Assembly (NCBI GenBank): GCA_963556495.2
Contig: OY747703.1
Coordinates: 25,183,796 to 25,247,795 of the forward strand
Source: Valencia hispanica
Lineage: Eukaryota; Chordata; Actinopteri; Cyprinodontiformes; Valenciidae
DNA: 64,000 bases
Direction of reading: 5' to 3'
Part shown: one piece after another, positions 23,564-37,000 of the stretch
Position numbering within the stretch: position 1 is the first letter of the stretch
Layout of the letters: each line of letters starts with the position of its first letter
Made by a program: the position numbers and the translations under genes
Notes under the pieces: model-generated
The model's database searches: none
Told to the model about the DNA's origin: nothing
The model's input: only the letters and a program-made list of their open reading frames with translations

Positions 23564-25830
23564 CGTGCCGAAGCCCGGATACAGACGTCGAGTTGTCCGG
23601 TAGAGTTTATGTAACCACTCCAGCTGGCCCAGTAACGCCGTACCCCACTCAAATACACCCACGAATGGACAAGCTTTTACGCGTACACTGTCAACTTCCG
23701 CATTACGTCACATGTCTTACCTAAAGTCCAATCAGAAAACAGGGGCGGGTACAAGGATTTCATAGTAAACACATCCATTTTCATCCATTTTTACGTCTTT
23801 ATTATAGGAAAATAGCATCCAGGATAAACATTTTGTCACACTTAAATATCATATAACTCCTAGTTACTTGAATAATAATAGGTTACAGGTCATAGTTTAG
23901 GAGAGGAGTTTGAATTCACTTACTGAAACTGAGAAAAACATCTAATACATAAGATATAACACGATTGTCACAAAAGTAAAAGAACATAGGCAAAATAAAA
24001 ACTGACAAGCACCATTGTAGCTTAAAAAAGGAAATATTTTATGTACTTCATTCAGTTAATAACTTACCAAAAAACAATAACTGGGAACAGAATTTAAAAG
24101 GTGCAACACTTTTTTCCATTTAAGCTTTGTAGTCTGAACTAGTTCTAGAACATATAAATGTGGCTCTTGGTCTGTACCCCCATTCACCAATTTATAGCCT
24201 CATGCTGTATCAATACTCCTGATACCACTATGCACTTGCAAAAAAAAAAAAAACATAACAAAAAGACACACACACACAACAACAACAATTTTGTTCAAAT
24301 GCACTTCAAATATTGCACATCACTTTATTTTAAGGGCAGATAAGTATTTTAGGTCAAATATGGAAATAAATAAAAGAAAATACTTTATAGTGCCAATATT
24401 AAAATTTTGGTCTGAGTTAAATGCTTGACAATGGCCATTTACATTGATTAATAAACAAACAAAACACAAATATCTTCAAAAAAAAAATTGTATACTTTTT
24501 CAATACTTTCTGAAGATTTTTCTGTTACAACTCTGTTCTGTAAATTCTGATTCTTGAGCGGTCAGGTAATTTAGGTCTTTTCCCATTTTGTACCTCTGCA
24601 GTTATGTTTGTTTGGTACTGAACATTTTTGGGGTTAAGAAATGGTGACGTCTACAGGAAGATGTTTCTTACTAACTGAAAGTAATTTTCCCCACAAGGGA
24701 AATGATACGTTATTAATCTAAATTAATAGTACGTATCTATCAGCAGGTGGTCGGTTAAGAGTTATTATGGTTTGATAAAGGGTGAACTTTATCTTTTCTG
24801 ACCAGTGAACTGGACCAAAGGGAGCTCCGAACCAAAATAAATTCATATAGTGCCTAATGAAGTTTGGCAGGACCCTGTAGAATTGGCAACAGGATTAAAT
24901 AATAAGTCAACTGTTTGATTTAGGTGTGTATGTGTAGGGAAACATCAAAACATGAAGGACACTGGCCCTAAAAAGCTGTATAATAGCCACCTCTGCGATG
25001 CGCCAAAGTTTGTTTAAAGGTACAAAATGGAAGAAGGAAGGGATTAAATGCTGGTATGAACTGGTGAACTAACCTTAAACCAGTTCTAACGCCTTTGACT
25101 AGCTGATTTTTGGAAAATAACAGGTTAGGACAATCGAGCAAACCAAAACAATGCTGGAAAACCTCCTTCTTGTAGGTATTGTTCATTGGAGTCAAATAAC
25201 CCTATTTCCTTCTAGTATATCATAGAAATGTCCTTAAAATTTTGGTCAGTAAAACATCTCTTCCTTGACAGATGGCTTTTCTTCAAAAAGATGTGCATAG
25301 AAAGACGAAACTGCAAAAGTTTCTCACCAACCTTGACATCGAGATTTAATATGTCTACAATGTTTATAAAACGTAGAGAAGGCTGCAGAAATAAATGTTT
25401 CATTTGTCCTTCCGATGGTTTGCACCTCATTAAATAAATGGGATGCAGAGCTGTGCAACACCTGCTAACGGACATGTGCATTTACTGTTAGAATGCAAAA
25501 ATGCAGTGAAACATGCCATAATCTGTTGATATAGCTAAATGTAACTACATTTTCAAATTGCAACTGAAACTCAGAAAACTTCGAAGACCTCAGAGGTAAA
25601 TAGAACACAGCATAGCTCCCAGGTTGCCTGAGTACAATAATATGCTAGAATAAAATATAACTACAGCGTGAAATATAATAAAAACCCCAAATAATCTAAA
25701 CATATATTTAATGGGGCTAACTTTAGGAACCATTCTGAAAAAATGTTGCCCGTATTGATCTGACAAATACACGGGGGGGGGGGGGGGGGGACACACACAC
25801 GACATGTGATTGAAATTTGATTGAAAGCAG
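23564..25830 (-). other. mettl26 promoter side and CCDC88-family 3' UTR side
   Basis: This is the stretch between the mettl26 start and the stop of the next minus-strand gene. No coding exon was recognised. It probably contains the 3' UTR of the upstream CCDC88-family gene; a minus-strand AATAAA is complementary to 24324-24329, but its use is unproven. It also contains the mettl26 promoter near 23600-23720. Low-complexity bits include an A run near 24240, a short CA/CAA tract (about 24268-24290) and an 18-G run followed by (AC)n at 25773-25801. Confidence 0.4.
25773..25801 (+). repeat. Poly-G run followed by (AC)n
   Basis: Eighteen consecutive G residues (25773-25790) are followed by a short AC repeat, 30 bases beyond the CCDC88-family stop codon, that is, in its probable 3' UTR, where the transcript would carry the C-strand. 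Confidence 0.9.
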
Positions 25831-28800
25831 TCAGTCCTTTCCTTCGAGCCCTCCTGCACACTCTGCTTGTCCACTCTGCTCGTTTTCAGAGCTAAGCAGT
25901 GTTTGTGGTGTCTCCTCAGCAGTTTCCTGCCTCTCAGGGGGAGAGTTTCGCTCCGCCAATGAATTAGGATAGAGGAAATTTGTGCTCATGTCAATTGTAT
26001 CCAGAATAGTTGTAGTGGTGAGTTCAGAATCACTGAATATCGTGTCTGAGAACAAAGAGTTAAAAGTGAATAATGAGCCAAGGGACGGCTCCTCCAAAGT
26101 GGATTTGTGGTGCTTTGTGGGTACAATAACTGCAGGATCTCTTGGAGGTTTGACAGGAGGAATGGGCCCAGACTCACTGTTTCTTGTGTCAGAGTTTTGT
26201 TCTTGTCTCTGACACTGTGTTTGCTCCTGTGTACTGCTCCTTTCTGCAGTCTGTGCTGGCTCAGTTTGGATAGTCCCCCTGCATTCGCTGCTGACGCTGG
26301 AGCGTCGTGATGAGCCCTCTGCTGAAGAAATCACGCTGCTGGCACGCGGGAGAGCTTTAGGAGACCTGAACTCTCCCAACTGTCCCTCTTTCACCAGAGG
26401 GGTGGAGAAGCAGTTCAGACAGCCAGACATTGATGATGATTTACCCTGAACATACAGCACTGTGATTGGTGAACAAACAGAGGCTTGATCTTTTTCATCT
26501 TTTGAGCTTACCCAGTCAAGCTCTGAGCTAGTTTTGCCTGCACCGCCTGAGTCTGAGGAGCGACGAGACACTTTTTTCCTCGACCCCCTTCGGATGGTTT
26601 TTGTGCCTCTTGTGAGCCAGATGTCCTGCGACAGCACTAGATCTTTTTGTCTTTGTATTATATCTAAGTTCAGACTGTTGGTAGTTGGAATTGTAGAGGC
26701 CTTTTCCATGTTCTGTTGAAGCTTTGAATGGGGTTGAGGGGTGGACATATCACTGGGTGGCTGGTAAGAAGAGGAGGAGTTACGTGATGGGGGCTGCTGG
26801 ACAGGACTGCTGCCGTTTGACCAAGGCTCATTCTCCAGACTCAGGCTCAACTCGCCGCTGCTCTCACTCTGGGCTCGACACTGGACTAACTTCATCCCTG
26901 GAAAAATAAAGAGATACAATTAAATAGATCTGAAAATGAGCTACAGGGAAGAAAATCTGTATTGAATAACTTTTTTTTCTTAATACATGTACTCTAGTGG
27001 CCTTGTTGACATGAAAATCACAATCACCAAGCAAGCCACACAAAGAAATCAAAAGAAATTAGTGATGTGTAACGAAGTGGAATTACAGTAGGAACAAACG
27101 TTGAACACCTGAACAAGCAGAAGTAAATGGTGACAAAGAAAGCCAGAAATATTACTGAAATCTGCTGCCTATAAGTGCAACATAATATGAACTGATTTAG
27201 TCAAAATTGATTTATGGCCCGGAAAAAGTCTTTCTTCTTACAGAAGTATGACACAAGGGAAAAACAAATAGGTCTCTCAAGAACATTTACAACTTATTTT
27301 TTTGCCAGATATACTGATGTTAGTGACTTATTTCTTAAACTTATGGATGTTCCAGTGACCACCATCAGGGCCAAAAAAGTATAAATAACATAATTTCATC
27401 AAAAACCAGCATCGACCAGGTGCTCCTTGCAAGATTTTGGAGTAAAAGAAAATCAGAAGAATTGCCTAAGAGCTGGAATTAACAGGTGCAAATAAAACAA
27501 TAAGTAACACACTCAACTGCTATGGTCTCTTTGACTGCTCTCTGCCCCAGATTCCACGGTAGAAGATAAAGCACATCGCTTAAGATTTGCTGCAGAACAT
27601 TTGGAGATTCCCATGAAAAACTGGGAGGAGATAGTTTCGTAAGATAAGATGTTTTTTGTTTTTGTTTTTTTAGCATTGGGTTCTAGCAAACTTCATTAAA
27701 AGAAATTGCCCAATTTTTCAAACACCAATAAAAGAAAAAAATGATAAGAGACATTTTCTGGGACATTCTTTAAAAATGCACAGATGTAACAAAACTTCTC
27801 AGCAAGACAATAATCCCAAACACAAAGCCAAGGAATCCAGCATTTACAGCTGCAAGAACTGCCCAGTTAATGCCCTGACTTCAATCCCATTCAAAACCCA
27901 TGGAAATAACTGGAGATAAGAAAGAGGCCTCCAGATCCTTCAGGTTTGAGCCAAGTTGGTGTGGAAGAATGAGGTAATATTCCATCTGAGTAATGAAGGT
28001 GACTAGTTTCTCAATACAGGAAATCTTTTGAAGCGATCATTCACAAAAGGCTTTTCAGCTAAGGATTTAGTACATTTACGTACAAATGTTAAAAACCTAT
28101 ACTTTGTTTTGTTCCCATTTATAATTTATGGGTTTATTTGGTTCGATTTATTTGAATCTATTGGGTTTTATTCAACATCTGGTGGGAATTTAATGTCAAT
28201 AGGCAAATGTGTTCAGTACTGATACATAGGGGGAGGTAAGTAAACAATTATGGCCAACAGGGAGCAGCAAAGTAGAGCCTTCCTCTCTCCAGTTGTTGGC
28301 CTGTGTGATTAGTAAAGAGATTAATTTAAAACAGGGTCATGATTGCAGTTTGAGGGGTTTAGCCTAGTTCCTGAGCTGGCTGCACATCTGCATGCTGACT
28401 GAATCCTCTAAACAGGAATTCAAGAGGTTTTACCATGATTCTGCAGCCCGTTGCTGTCCTCACATCCAGATGGCACAGTGCTGCCATTCGAATCTTTGTC
28501 TGCAGGACGTAAAAATAAGAAATCACCAGGCAGCAAGAACAGGATTCAAAGCTTCAGCTTCTAGCTGCTATTCTAAGTTCTAGTGATAATGAACTCCAAC
28601 ACAACATCAGTTTCTGGTTTCCTCTACCTGTCAGCCACAGCTCAGAAACATTTGGGCCAGTGTCAGTGGTTGTGATGCTGAAATGATCAGATGGAAGAGT
28701 GGTGGGATGATGGTGATGTTGGAGGATGGATAATGTGGAGGTACTGAAAGATGAGGTCAGCAGATCCTTCTGGCCTTCGTCCACATCAGCGTCCTGCTTT

Positions 28801-31009
28801 GCCTCAAATGAGGTCGGTGGGTGGGATAAGCTGCTCAAGGCTACATTGAAGGACGAAGGAATAACGGGGTGGGTGGGGGAAATGGACAGACAGGTGAAAC
28901 GGTCATGCACAGTCGCAGAGTTTGTCCCTCTGGTCACACGAGCAGCACAGAACTATTATAAAGGTGAATTTGCTCCCGGAAGAACAAAGCTCATCCAGCA
29001 CCACCATATTCCTGCGATGCAGCATTTCTTTGTTCTCTCCTGTTCTGTTAAATTATAGGGAGTTGCCTCTGTTGTGGAACACTTAAAGCTGTAGTCACAT
29101 AAAAAATGAGAAGTTTGATGAAATGAGGCTGAAAATTCGAATTATCACAAAAGTATTTACAACCATGACCCTTTTTACAGTTTGTCAGGTCACAACTTAA
29201 AATTTTAATGTATTGTGTTGAGCGTTTATGTGATAGGCCAAGAAAAAAGTAGTGAGTAATTGTAAAGTTGACAGAAAGTCATATATGGCTTTCTAACTTG
29301 TTTGCAAATATAAATACAAGAAGTGTGTTGTGCATTTATATTTAGCTTTAGTCAATACTTTCTAAAAGGCAACTTTTGCTTCAATTAGAGTTGGAAATCT
29401 TTATTGGTATGTCTCTATTAGCTTTAGACATCAAGAGACTGAAGTTATTTCACATGCTTCCTTGCAAAAATGCTCAAGATCGGATGGATCAATTTTTAAG
29501 TTTTGCCAAAGATTATTAATTAGATTTAGTTCTGGACTTTCACTGGGCAATTCAAACGTACAGTTTACATGTCTTATCTTCAGTGTGGGTTTTGTCTTGC
29601 CAGTCTTTCGTAAACATCAGATTTGGAAAGAAGACTAATAGCAGTTCTGTCAACAGATTCGCCATCCTATTCCAAAAAAAAGCTGCCTTAAATTTCTCCA
29701 CAACTGACCCGTCTGATGGGTTCATTGATCTTCATGATGCTGTATGTTTACTAATGTTCTCCAACAAACATCTGAGTACTTCACAGAACCTGCAGATTCA
29801 AACTTAAATTAAGTACACACAGGTGGATTTGACTTCCAAAGGAAGGCGAATGGACAACATTTTTTAGAGATAACAGTGAAGAGGGCTGAATTCAAATGCA
29901 CAATACATTTTTCAGTTTTGTCATTTCAAACATAACATTGAAATCCATGTATCATCCTCCTCAGTTATTCACTATTTTGTCTTGGCTGAACATATAAAAT
30001 CCCAATTAAATATATTGTCAGGACTCAAAATGTAAGAAAGTTCAGGCGGTATGAAGCCTTTGCAGTGCACCGTGTGTACGAATCAAGCATATGAAGACAT
30101 AATGGTAAAAAGAAAAGGCACTGCTGGAATTAGTGCTATAAAAGCAAAGTCAAAGACGTAAGTCTGCATGAGAGCAGGCGACGGACATCGGTTTTTCTTA
30201 CACAAAGAACGACGGAAGATGGACTTGACTTTGTCTCTGTCCTTCAGCCTGTTCCTCAAACGGGGAAATTTTTTCAGAGAGGCTTTTTAAAACAAAAGTG
30301 TGACCGCATTAGAGAAATACACATGGGGATGGGGGGAGGGGGGGTAAACACAAGGGAAAACAGAGTCCAAAGGTTGACAGAAGGAGGGATTGAATCGATA
30401 TAAACAGGAAAAAGACACAAGGAAGACATTTATGAGTGGATCATTTCACACACATAATCCATCAGGAATAATGAGTGTTTGGACATGGCATGCAACACTG
30501 GCTTGATTTGAAATACACCAATTAAGTAACACTTAGAGAACACTTGGGTGAGTTTTCAGAGCAGTGCTAACAAAGAGACTTTAGCTGACCCATGCCTTAA
30601 TGTAGACATGCTTATTTAAAGCTATAACAAAAACAAAGCTCATCTCTGTGAAGTGCAAAGAATAAAGAAGCACATCCATAAACAGTTCTTAGAGACATTT
30701 ACTATTTATTAACACTTAACCTTTAGTTGTTCCATGTTTTAAAGGTGAAGATAAAACTGCTGTTGCCTCTCTGACAGTCACAGGTCTGATCTGGAGAGTT
30801 CCAGGCCGACATACTCACTGCTGCTACGTTGCTGTGAGGTGACGTCGCCCGCTGAGGTGGAGGCCGATCCATTGGAGCTGATGAAGGATCCATTGTCGTT
30901 GGAGCAAGGGTAGCGTTCAGCCGCACCTACGTGTGTGGTTTCAGGTTCGTTCTCACGGCTGCTGGATTTGATCAGCTTCTTTAGCTTCAGTGTTATCCAG
31001 TTGCCGCGT
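25831..31009 (-). CDS. CCDC88-family exons 25-27: C-terminal tail
   Basis: Exon 25 carries the basic [19 protein letters not shown] block conserved with girdin. Exon 26 is Ser/Thr/His-rich. Exon 27 (355 codons with stop) has [20 protein letters not shown] and [20 protein letters not shown], both recognisable in girdin/daple tails, and ends ...GGLEGKD. The stretch between them, where girdin and daple have the G-alpha-binding motif, shows no such motif. Exon 25 has two possible donors: CCT|GTGACT (phase 2, leads to exon 26) and a stronger A|GTGAGTATG (phase 1, would splice straight to exon 27 in frame). The model uses the first. Confidence 0.8.
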
Positions 31010-34000
31010 CTGTGACAGCACATATTGGAAGAAATAGACATCTTAACTGTAACACAAGTGGGGAGGTAGCGGAAACCAGTAACTGTGCTATTGCCGGTAC
31101 TTGCGATGGTGATATCCATTGGGATTCACCGATGTTTTTCTCACTCCTGTCCTTGTTAGCCAAATGGTTTTTTGAGATTCAGCATTTCATTAAATTAAAT
31201 CTATATGGAGTTTGTGCATCAAGGAACCGGTCAACCAGCAAAAAAAAACAAAAAAAAAAACAGTTTGCGTGTAGAGTGTTAATGCATGTCTTTTGAAATA
31301 TAACAACCTATCGACTATTTCATCCAGACAGTCCATGGAAACTGTTATTACTACACATTTTATTGTGATGATAATTGCAGTTCGATATTAGATAGATATT
31401 GAGCAGCTCTAGAAATTATGGCAAGCAAAATTTCAAAATTGAAACTGTAATCTTGTGGTTAAGATTAAATTGAAGGATTTAACTAATCAAATAATGAAAA
31501 AACTAAAAACTGCACCAATCAAACATTCCATTTGGTAAGTCTTGAGCACGGCTATCCAGCTCTACATATTTTAGCAGTGCACGTGAATGTGTGAATGACT
31601 GAATGTAGTGTGAAGCGCTTTGGGGTCCTCAGGACTACATAAAGCACTATACAAGTACAGGGTATTTACCATTTACCATTTAGAGCTGGATATTAGGGTA
31701 TATTTATATATTAGCCTATATTAGCCTTATGACCTTCTTTGTGGTTTTTCCATTCTGCAGCATTACCTTTCCATTTTGCAATCTAAATGTGCATTCAAAC
31801 TTAAAAGGCAACCTAACATTAAGCAAACACAAGCATTAAGCACTGACTCAACAAGGTCAGCTGAAACATGAGAATGTGTCACCAGCAGAGACTGCTTACC
31901 TGCGCGGAGGTGAGGGCTCATAAAACTTATACTGGTCCATTATCTTTTCCTCCAGCTTCTCCTTCTGCCTTCTCAGATCATTGAGCTTGTCACTGCACAA
32001 AGACAGAGACATCACATTTAGTTAATTAAAATTTTCATAATACATTATTCTCATATCTGAAAATATCACTCATAATTCATTCCAATTTTCTCCTTTGTAA
32101 TAAGGGGATAGGATTTTCATTACCTAACTATTCATTCAAAGCTACCTTTTCATACTCTTGATTTTATACGGTATATGCTAAAATATTTTGTGTTAATTGA
32201 ATGATTTTAGTGTTTATTGTGTGGCATAAATGGCTGACATAATAATTTGAAACTGATTATTAAAAGGGTTTACCTTTTCTTTTACTTAGAATAAATAAGT
32301 AAATGAAGATGAAAAAGAAGATGAAAATGTGAATTCATCTTTTGTTGCAGTAGATAAAAAAAATCCAAGCTTCAATTCAAGCACAAATAATTGGTGGGAA
32401 AAGAAAAATACCACATTTAGAAAAAAATAATACCAATTATTTTTTAATCACCTTCAAGTCACAATTATTAGCACGGAAGCTGCTTGATTTTAGGAAATAT
32501 GCGATATGTGATAATGTTGATGATGATGAGATGACTCAACTAAAGAGCGTTAATGTCATTCTGCTTTTGATTAATTGCAGACATTGACCACAGGTAGTGA
32601 GTATTTTACTTAGCTACTGGATTAAAATTAAATTCTTTATTTCCCATCTCAATAACAAGGTTTGCAGTTGTCTACATCTGCTGCTTCGGCAAAGAAACAA
32701 CTTAAAATTTATAATGACTTTACCAGGACATCTAAATGCGCTCCTGCAAACATTCTTCTACTCCATTAATAAACAAACATCACCACCAATTATCAGGGTA
32801 CTTATATAATTAGCTAAAATTTATTGAAGTCCAAGCAGTTATGTGCCACATTGATAATGCATACAGGCGTACAGCGATAATGATAAGCATGTGCACATTG
32901 GCTCCTCCAACAATCCGTATAAAAGTAACAAAATAATTTTTGCAAGTTACACTTTAATTTGTATTTTTTTTTAAAGATTGATCGGCGTGTCAAAAAACCG
33001 TTTTTTCAGTAACCCAAGACTTTTTCTTGGGTATAAATATGATGCAACATAGTGACCATTTTTCTTAGTCAGTCTTCAAAAGGAGTAAGACAAGAGAACA
33101 GCCAGGAAATTGCGTGTTGTGTTATAGGAGAAGATCAAGTGCAGTCTTCCTTGCAAAAGGGGACTGTTCAAAATATTAACAGCCGCTTTGCCAATAACTG
33201 TGGCACAAGTTTTTTTTAATTCAAAACAATTACTTTTCAACATTTTGAATAAAAGGTACTCAAATTAGACTTTGGATTTTTACAAACCAATGTTTGGAAA
33301 ATATGAATGCAATACAACAATCAGTGATATATTATCATATCAATAAAAAGGTTTTTGTTTGAGTCTTGTGTGCTGCTTACATATACTGCCGCTCTTCAAC
33401 ATGAAACAGATCCTTGCTCTCCATATTCTGCTCCAACAAGGTTCGGTTCTGCAGCATTAGGGTCTCGATTTGACTGATCAGATGCTGATTTTCTTCTTCA
33501 AGGTTCCCTTTCAGCTGACTCAGCAACTAAACATCACATGCACAAATCTTTAGCTCACTGACATAGAGTTATGCAAGCAAAAGTTGGTGCTCGACAAATA
33601 AATGCTTGTCAAAGTACAATAATTTAAAAGCTGGTAGCAGACCATGCAAACGTTGTGCTTGTTCATACCTCACACTGGTTAGTGAGTTTTGTGAAGGAGA
33701 TGTCCAGCTCCTGGTATTCCTTTTTGAGTTTGGAGAAGTCGGCTTCCAGCCAGGTGTACTTCAGGTTGCCCTCGTTCAGCTGGCTCTTGAGCAGCTTGTG
33801 ATCCGCTGTCAGTGCCTCGTTGTCATTGAGAAGCTGCTGGTATGTTCGGTTGAGCCTTTGAATAAGGAAGCACAGTGAGCACAGAGATGGATTATCTGGT
33901 ATTTGTGTGTCGTTTGGTGTTTTCTTACCAGTCCTTCTCATCCCGGAGCCTGCAACATTCAGCTGCTGTTGTCTGATGCTGTGCTTTCTCCAGAGAGATC

Positions 34001-37000
34001 CTCATCTGGTCCTCTCTCAAGGTTTTCTCCTGGTCTTCTAGCCTGGTTCTCTGTTGCATCAGGTTGTTATACCTACAAAGATGCAACTGTTCTGAGAAGG
34101 CCTCACAGGTTTGCTAGAGAAAATTAGTGAACAGCGAAAGGTGGCCCTACAAGAGATTGGCTCAGGGGGGCTGAATAGAAATGTACACACACCTTCCGAT
34201 TTGTATTTGTGAAAAAAATTGAAAACCTTTTGTTTTACGCTCTACTTTACAATTTTTTCTACTCGATAACGGTCCACAACATATTCTGAAATTTAAGGCT
34301 GTAACCTCACATAATTCAAAGAAACTCATGGGACATGAATACTGCATTCCTACTGTAAGTGAACCTGTCGGTATATTGTCTCTCTGACCTGTCCTGTAAA
34401 GTACGATGCTCCAACTCTAGCGTGCGGTGGACGTTTTTTAGACAGGCATGTTTACCCATCAGAGCCTCACACTCCATGGCTTGTCGCTCGTGCAGAACTG
34501 TCAGTCGCTCGTGATCTCGCAGAAGCTGCTCATGAGCCCCACGCAGCTCCTCTCGTTCCTGTACGGCGCCGTCCCGCTCACTTTCTATCCCAGACTGTTG
34601 CTTCTGCAGATGAGCGTTCTGGGCCATGAGGGAGGCACTCTGTGAACTTAGTGTAGACTTCTCCACCTGCAGGGGGAAGAAACCATTAAGTTAATGCAAC
34701 GTAAATGCCTTGTGTGGTTTTGCTGGCATGAGATGAAGGTTACCAGTGTGTTATAATGATTTCATTATCTAAGGAGTACTGAGGTGGGACCTGGAGGTTA
34801 GCGTTGTGTGTCTGCAGGGCTGTGTTGCTCTCTTGCAGAGAGGCAGCCTGCCTCTGCAGGGCGAGGATTTGAGCCTGCTGGCTGTCAGACTGACTCTCCA
34901 GCTGTTTCAGTTGAACCTGCGATGCCTGGCGTTCAGCCTCTAGAGTCGCATTCTTCGAAAGAGACAGAAGGCAAAGAGCGATCTTTCAGGAATAGCAACC
35001 TTTAATTTGAGTGCATAATTTCATCAGTGTTGACAAATTTCACAATTTGCAGCTTTAGTTATTGACCTTCTAATAGTTCACGTAATCCAACTGTAACTGT
35101 TTTTTTTGCTCATGACACATTTTTTTATGTATACTTCATTAAAACCATCATATACGACATAAGGAAAAAACTTATTGTAGAAGTGTGTATGCGTATGGAG
35201 ACTGGCTCACAATTTGAATAGTGTGCCATTGAAAAATGAGAGGCAGCCAGCTACAGAGAAGATGACAGACAAACCTTAACTCTATCCCTGAAGCCATGTG
35301 ACCTCAATAGTGGTAGTTGTTCTTCTTCATGCATATTTTTGTGTAGCGGGACATGACGGAGATATGATGTAGAGAAAGAAAGTAAGAGAAATAGTGTTTT
35401 AATTATTCTCTATATCTGACAAGTGGCATCTTCCTGAAGATGCATTCCACAAATGCAGCATATCAAACAATTATATGTAACATGAGTTGCTGTTTCTCGT
35501 TTCTCTGCTGAGTTCTCTCTGAATGATTCAAAAGTCTAAACGAACATTAGCTTAGATGAAGAAGGTTTCAGTTTAACCAGTAACGGTGCAAGGAAAGGCT
35601 TTGAAAATGGTTGAAAGGGTAATTGTCCTTTTTTAAATACATATAGGTCAATTTCATGTTTCAAACAACAGAATGAGACATTGGGGAAATCTAATAGCCA
35701 ACAACAGAAAAATAAATGTGCAGAGCACAAATACAAATCAATTACCAGACAAGAATGAAAAATGTACATAGACAAAATCACAAAGAATAATTTTTAGAAA
35801 AATCAAACCTCACCAATTAATCACTTGGTATTTTTAAATAATTTCAAGGTCTTTAAGGCTTTTTAATTCTAATAATTTCAGTAGAGAACCCTCAAGGAGA
35901 AACGAGTCTAGAATAAGGGTTGATAAACTCTGAGTAGCTATGCAATTATCCATCAGGTTTAAATAACTGATTAAGATAATATCACTGAACTACTCCTACT
36001 TTACAAAAGACGTAGGAGGGGGTTGCATTCCATATAGAAAAAAAATGTTTTAGCCAATTTAATAATTATGTGGATACAGGGAAAACTGTAGTTCCTCCTC
36101 CTATCTTTGATCTCTAGATAGATTAAAGATGATCAATGTACAACCAGTCAGTTTTTTTTTATATTTCACCATAAGGCATGATTCAATCATTGCACTGTTT
36201 TTCAGATCCTGATAACAATCTGGGAAAATGAAGGACTGACAAGGGTGCAAGCTGAGGTCATGATGCCCAGAGGCAGCCTTTTTAAAGTCTGCTCTTTCAT
36301 GTTGTTTATTGTGTTCTGTTTTATTTGCTCATTGTTGTTCTCCAGGCTTTCCCTTGTTTTTTCAATTTTTAGGAGATCTGGTGATAAAAAATAAAAGTTT
36401 AGTGCCAAAATTAGAACTCTTTTCAAGTATTAATGTTGCAAGTATGATGGTGTCATGGAAAAGCATGGTTAATTTCAAAGGTAATTTCAATGTTGTAGCA
36501 GGGTGCTTTTTGAATTTTATTTAAGGAAACTAATAATAATTTATGAGCAGTCAATGAGATGTTCCAGAGGGGGATGGCTAATGAGAATCTCATGAAGCTT
36601 TTCGTTTTACAGCAGAACCACGAAGACTGTGATTGAACACAGTCTGTTGTGAACCTCAGTGTGATCGGTCGATGATGTCCATTATCCTCAACTCCTTTTG
36701 AGGAGCTTATAGCTTATGGTGTATAAGCTGTAGCTTATACACCATTTGTATTCTGTTTTTAAGGTCAAATTATACTGGAAGACGGTTAATCATTAATAAA
36801 CAATTTCAGCCAAGTTTTAGTTTTCAAGCACTAGTTTTTAACAATACAAAGCACAACAAAGACATTTCATGGTTCTTTAGATAAAATCAATGTACACTTC
36901 AGCTGAGTTCAAACTAATTCAGCACAAATAAACCAGGTTGATTAGAATCTGATTAAATCCAAAATTGTCTACTTTCTGTAGAGTGCAGCCATCCGTTAAT

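Noticed and set aside
28726..29058. 110-codon plus-strand frame
   Set aside because: It is antisense to CCDC88-family exon 26, which has phase-consistent splice sites; treated as a shadow.
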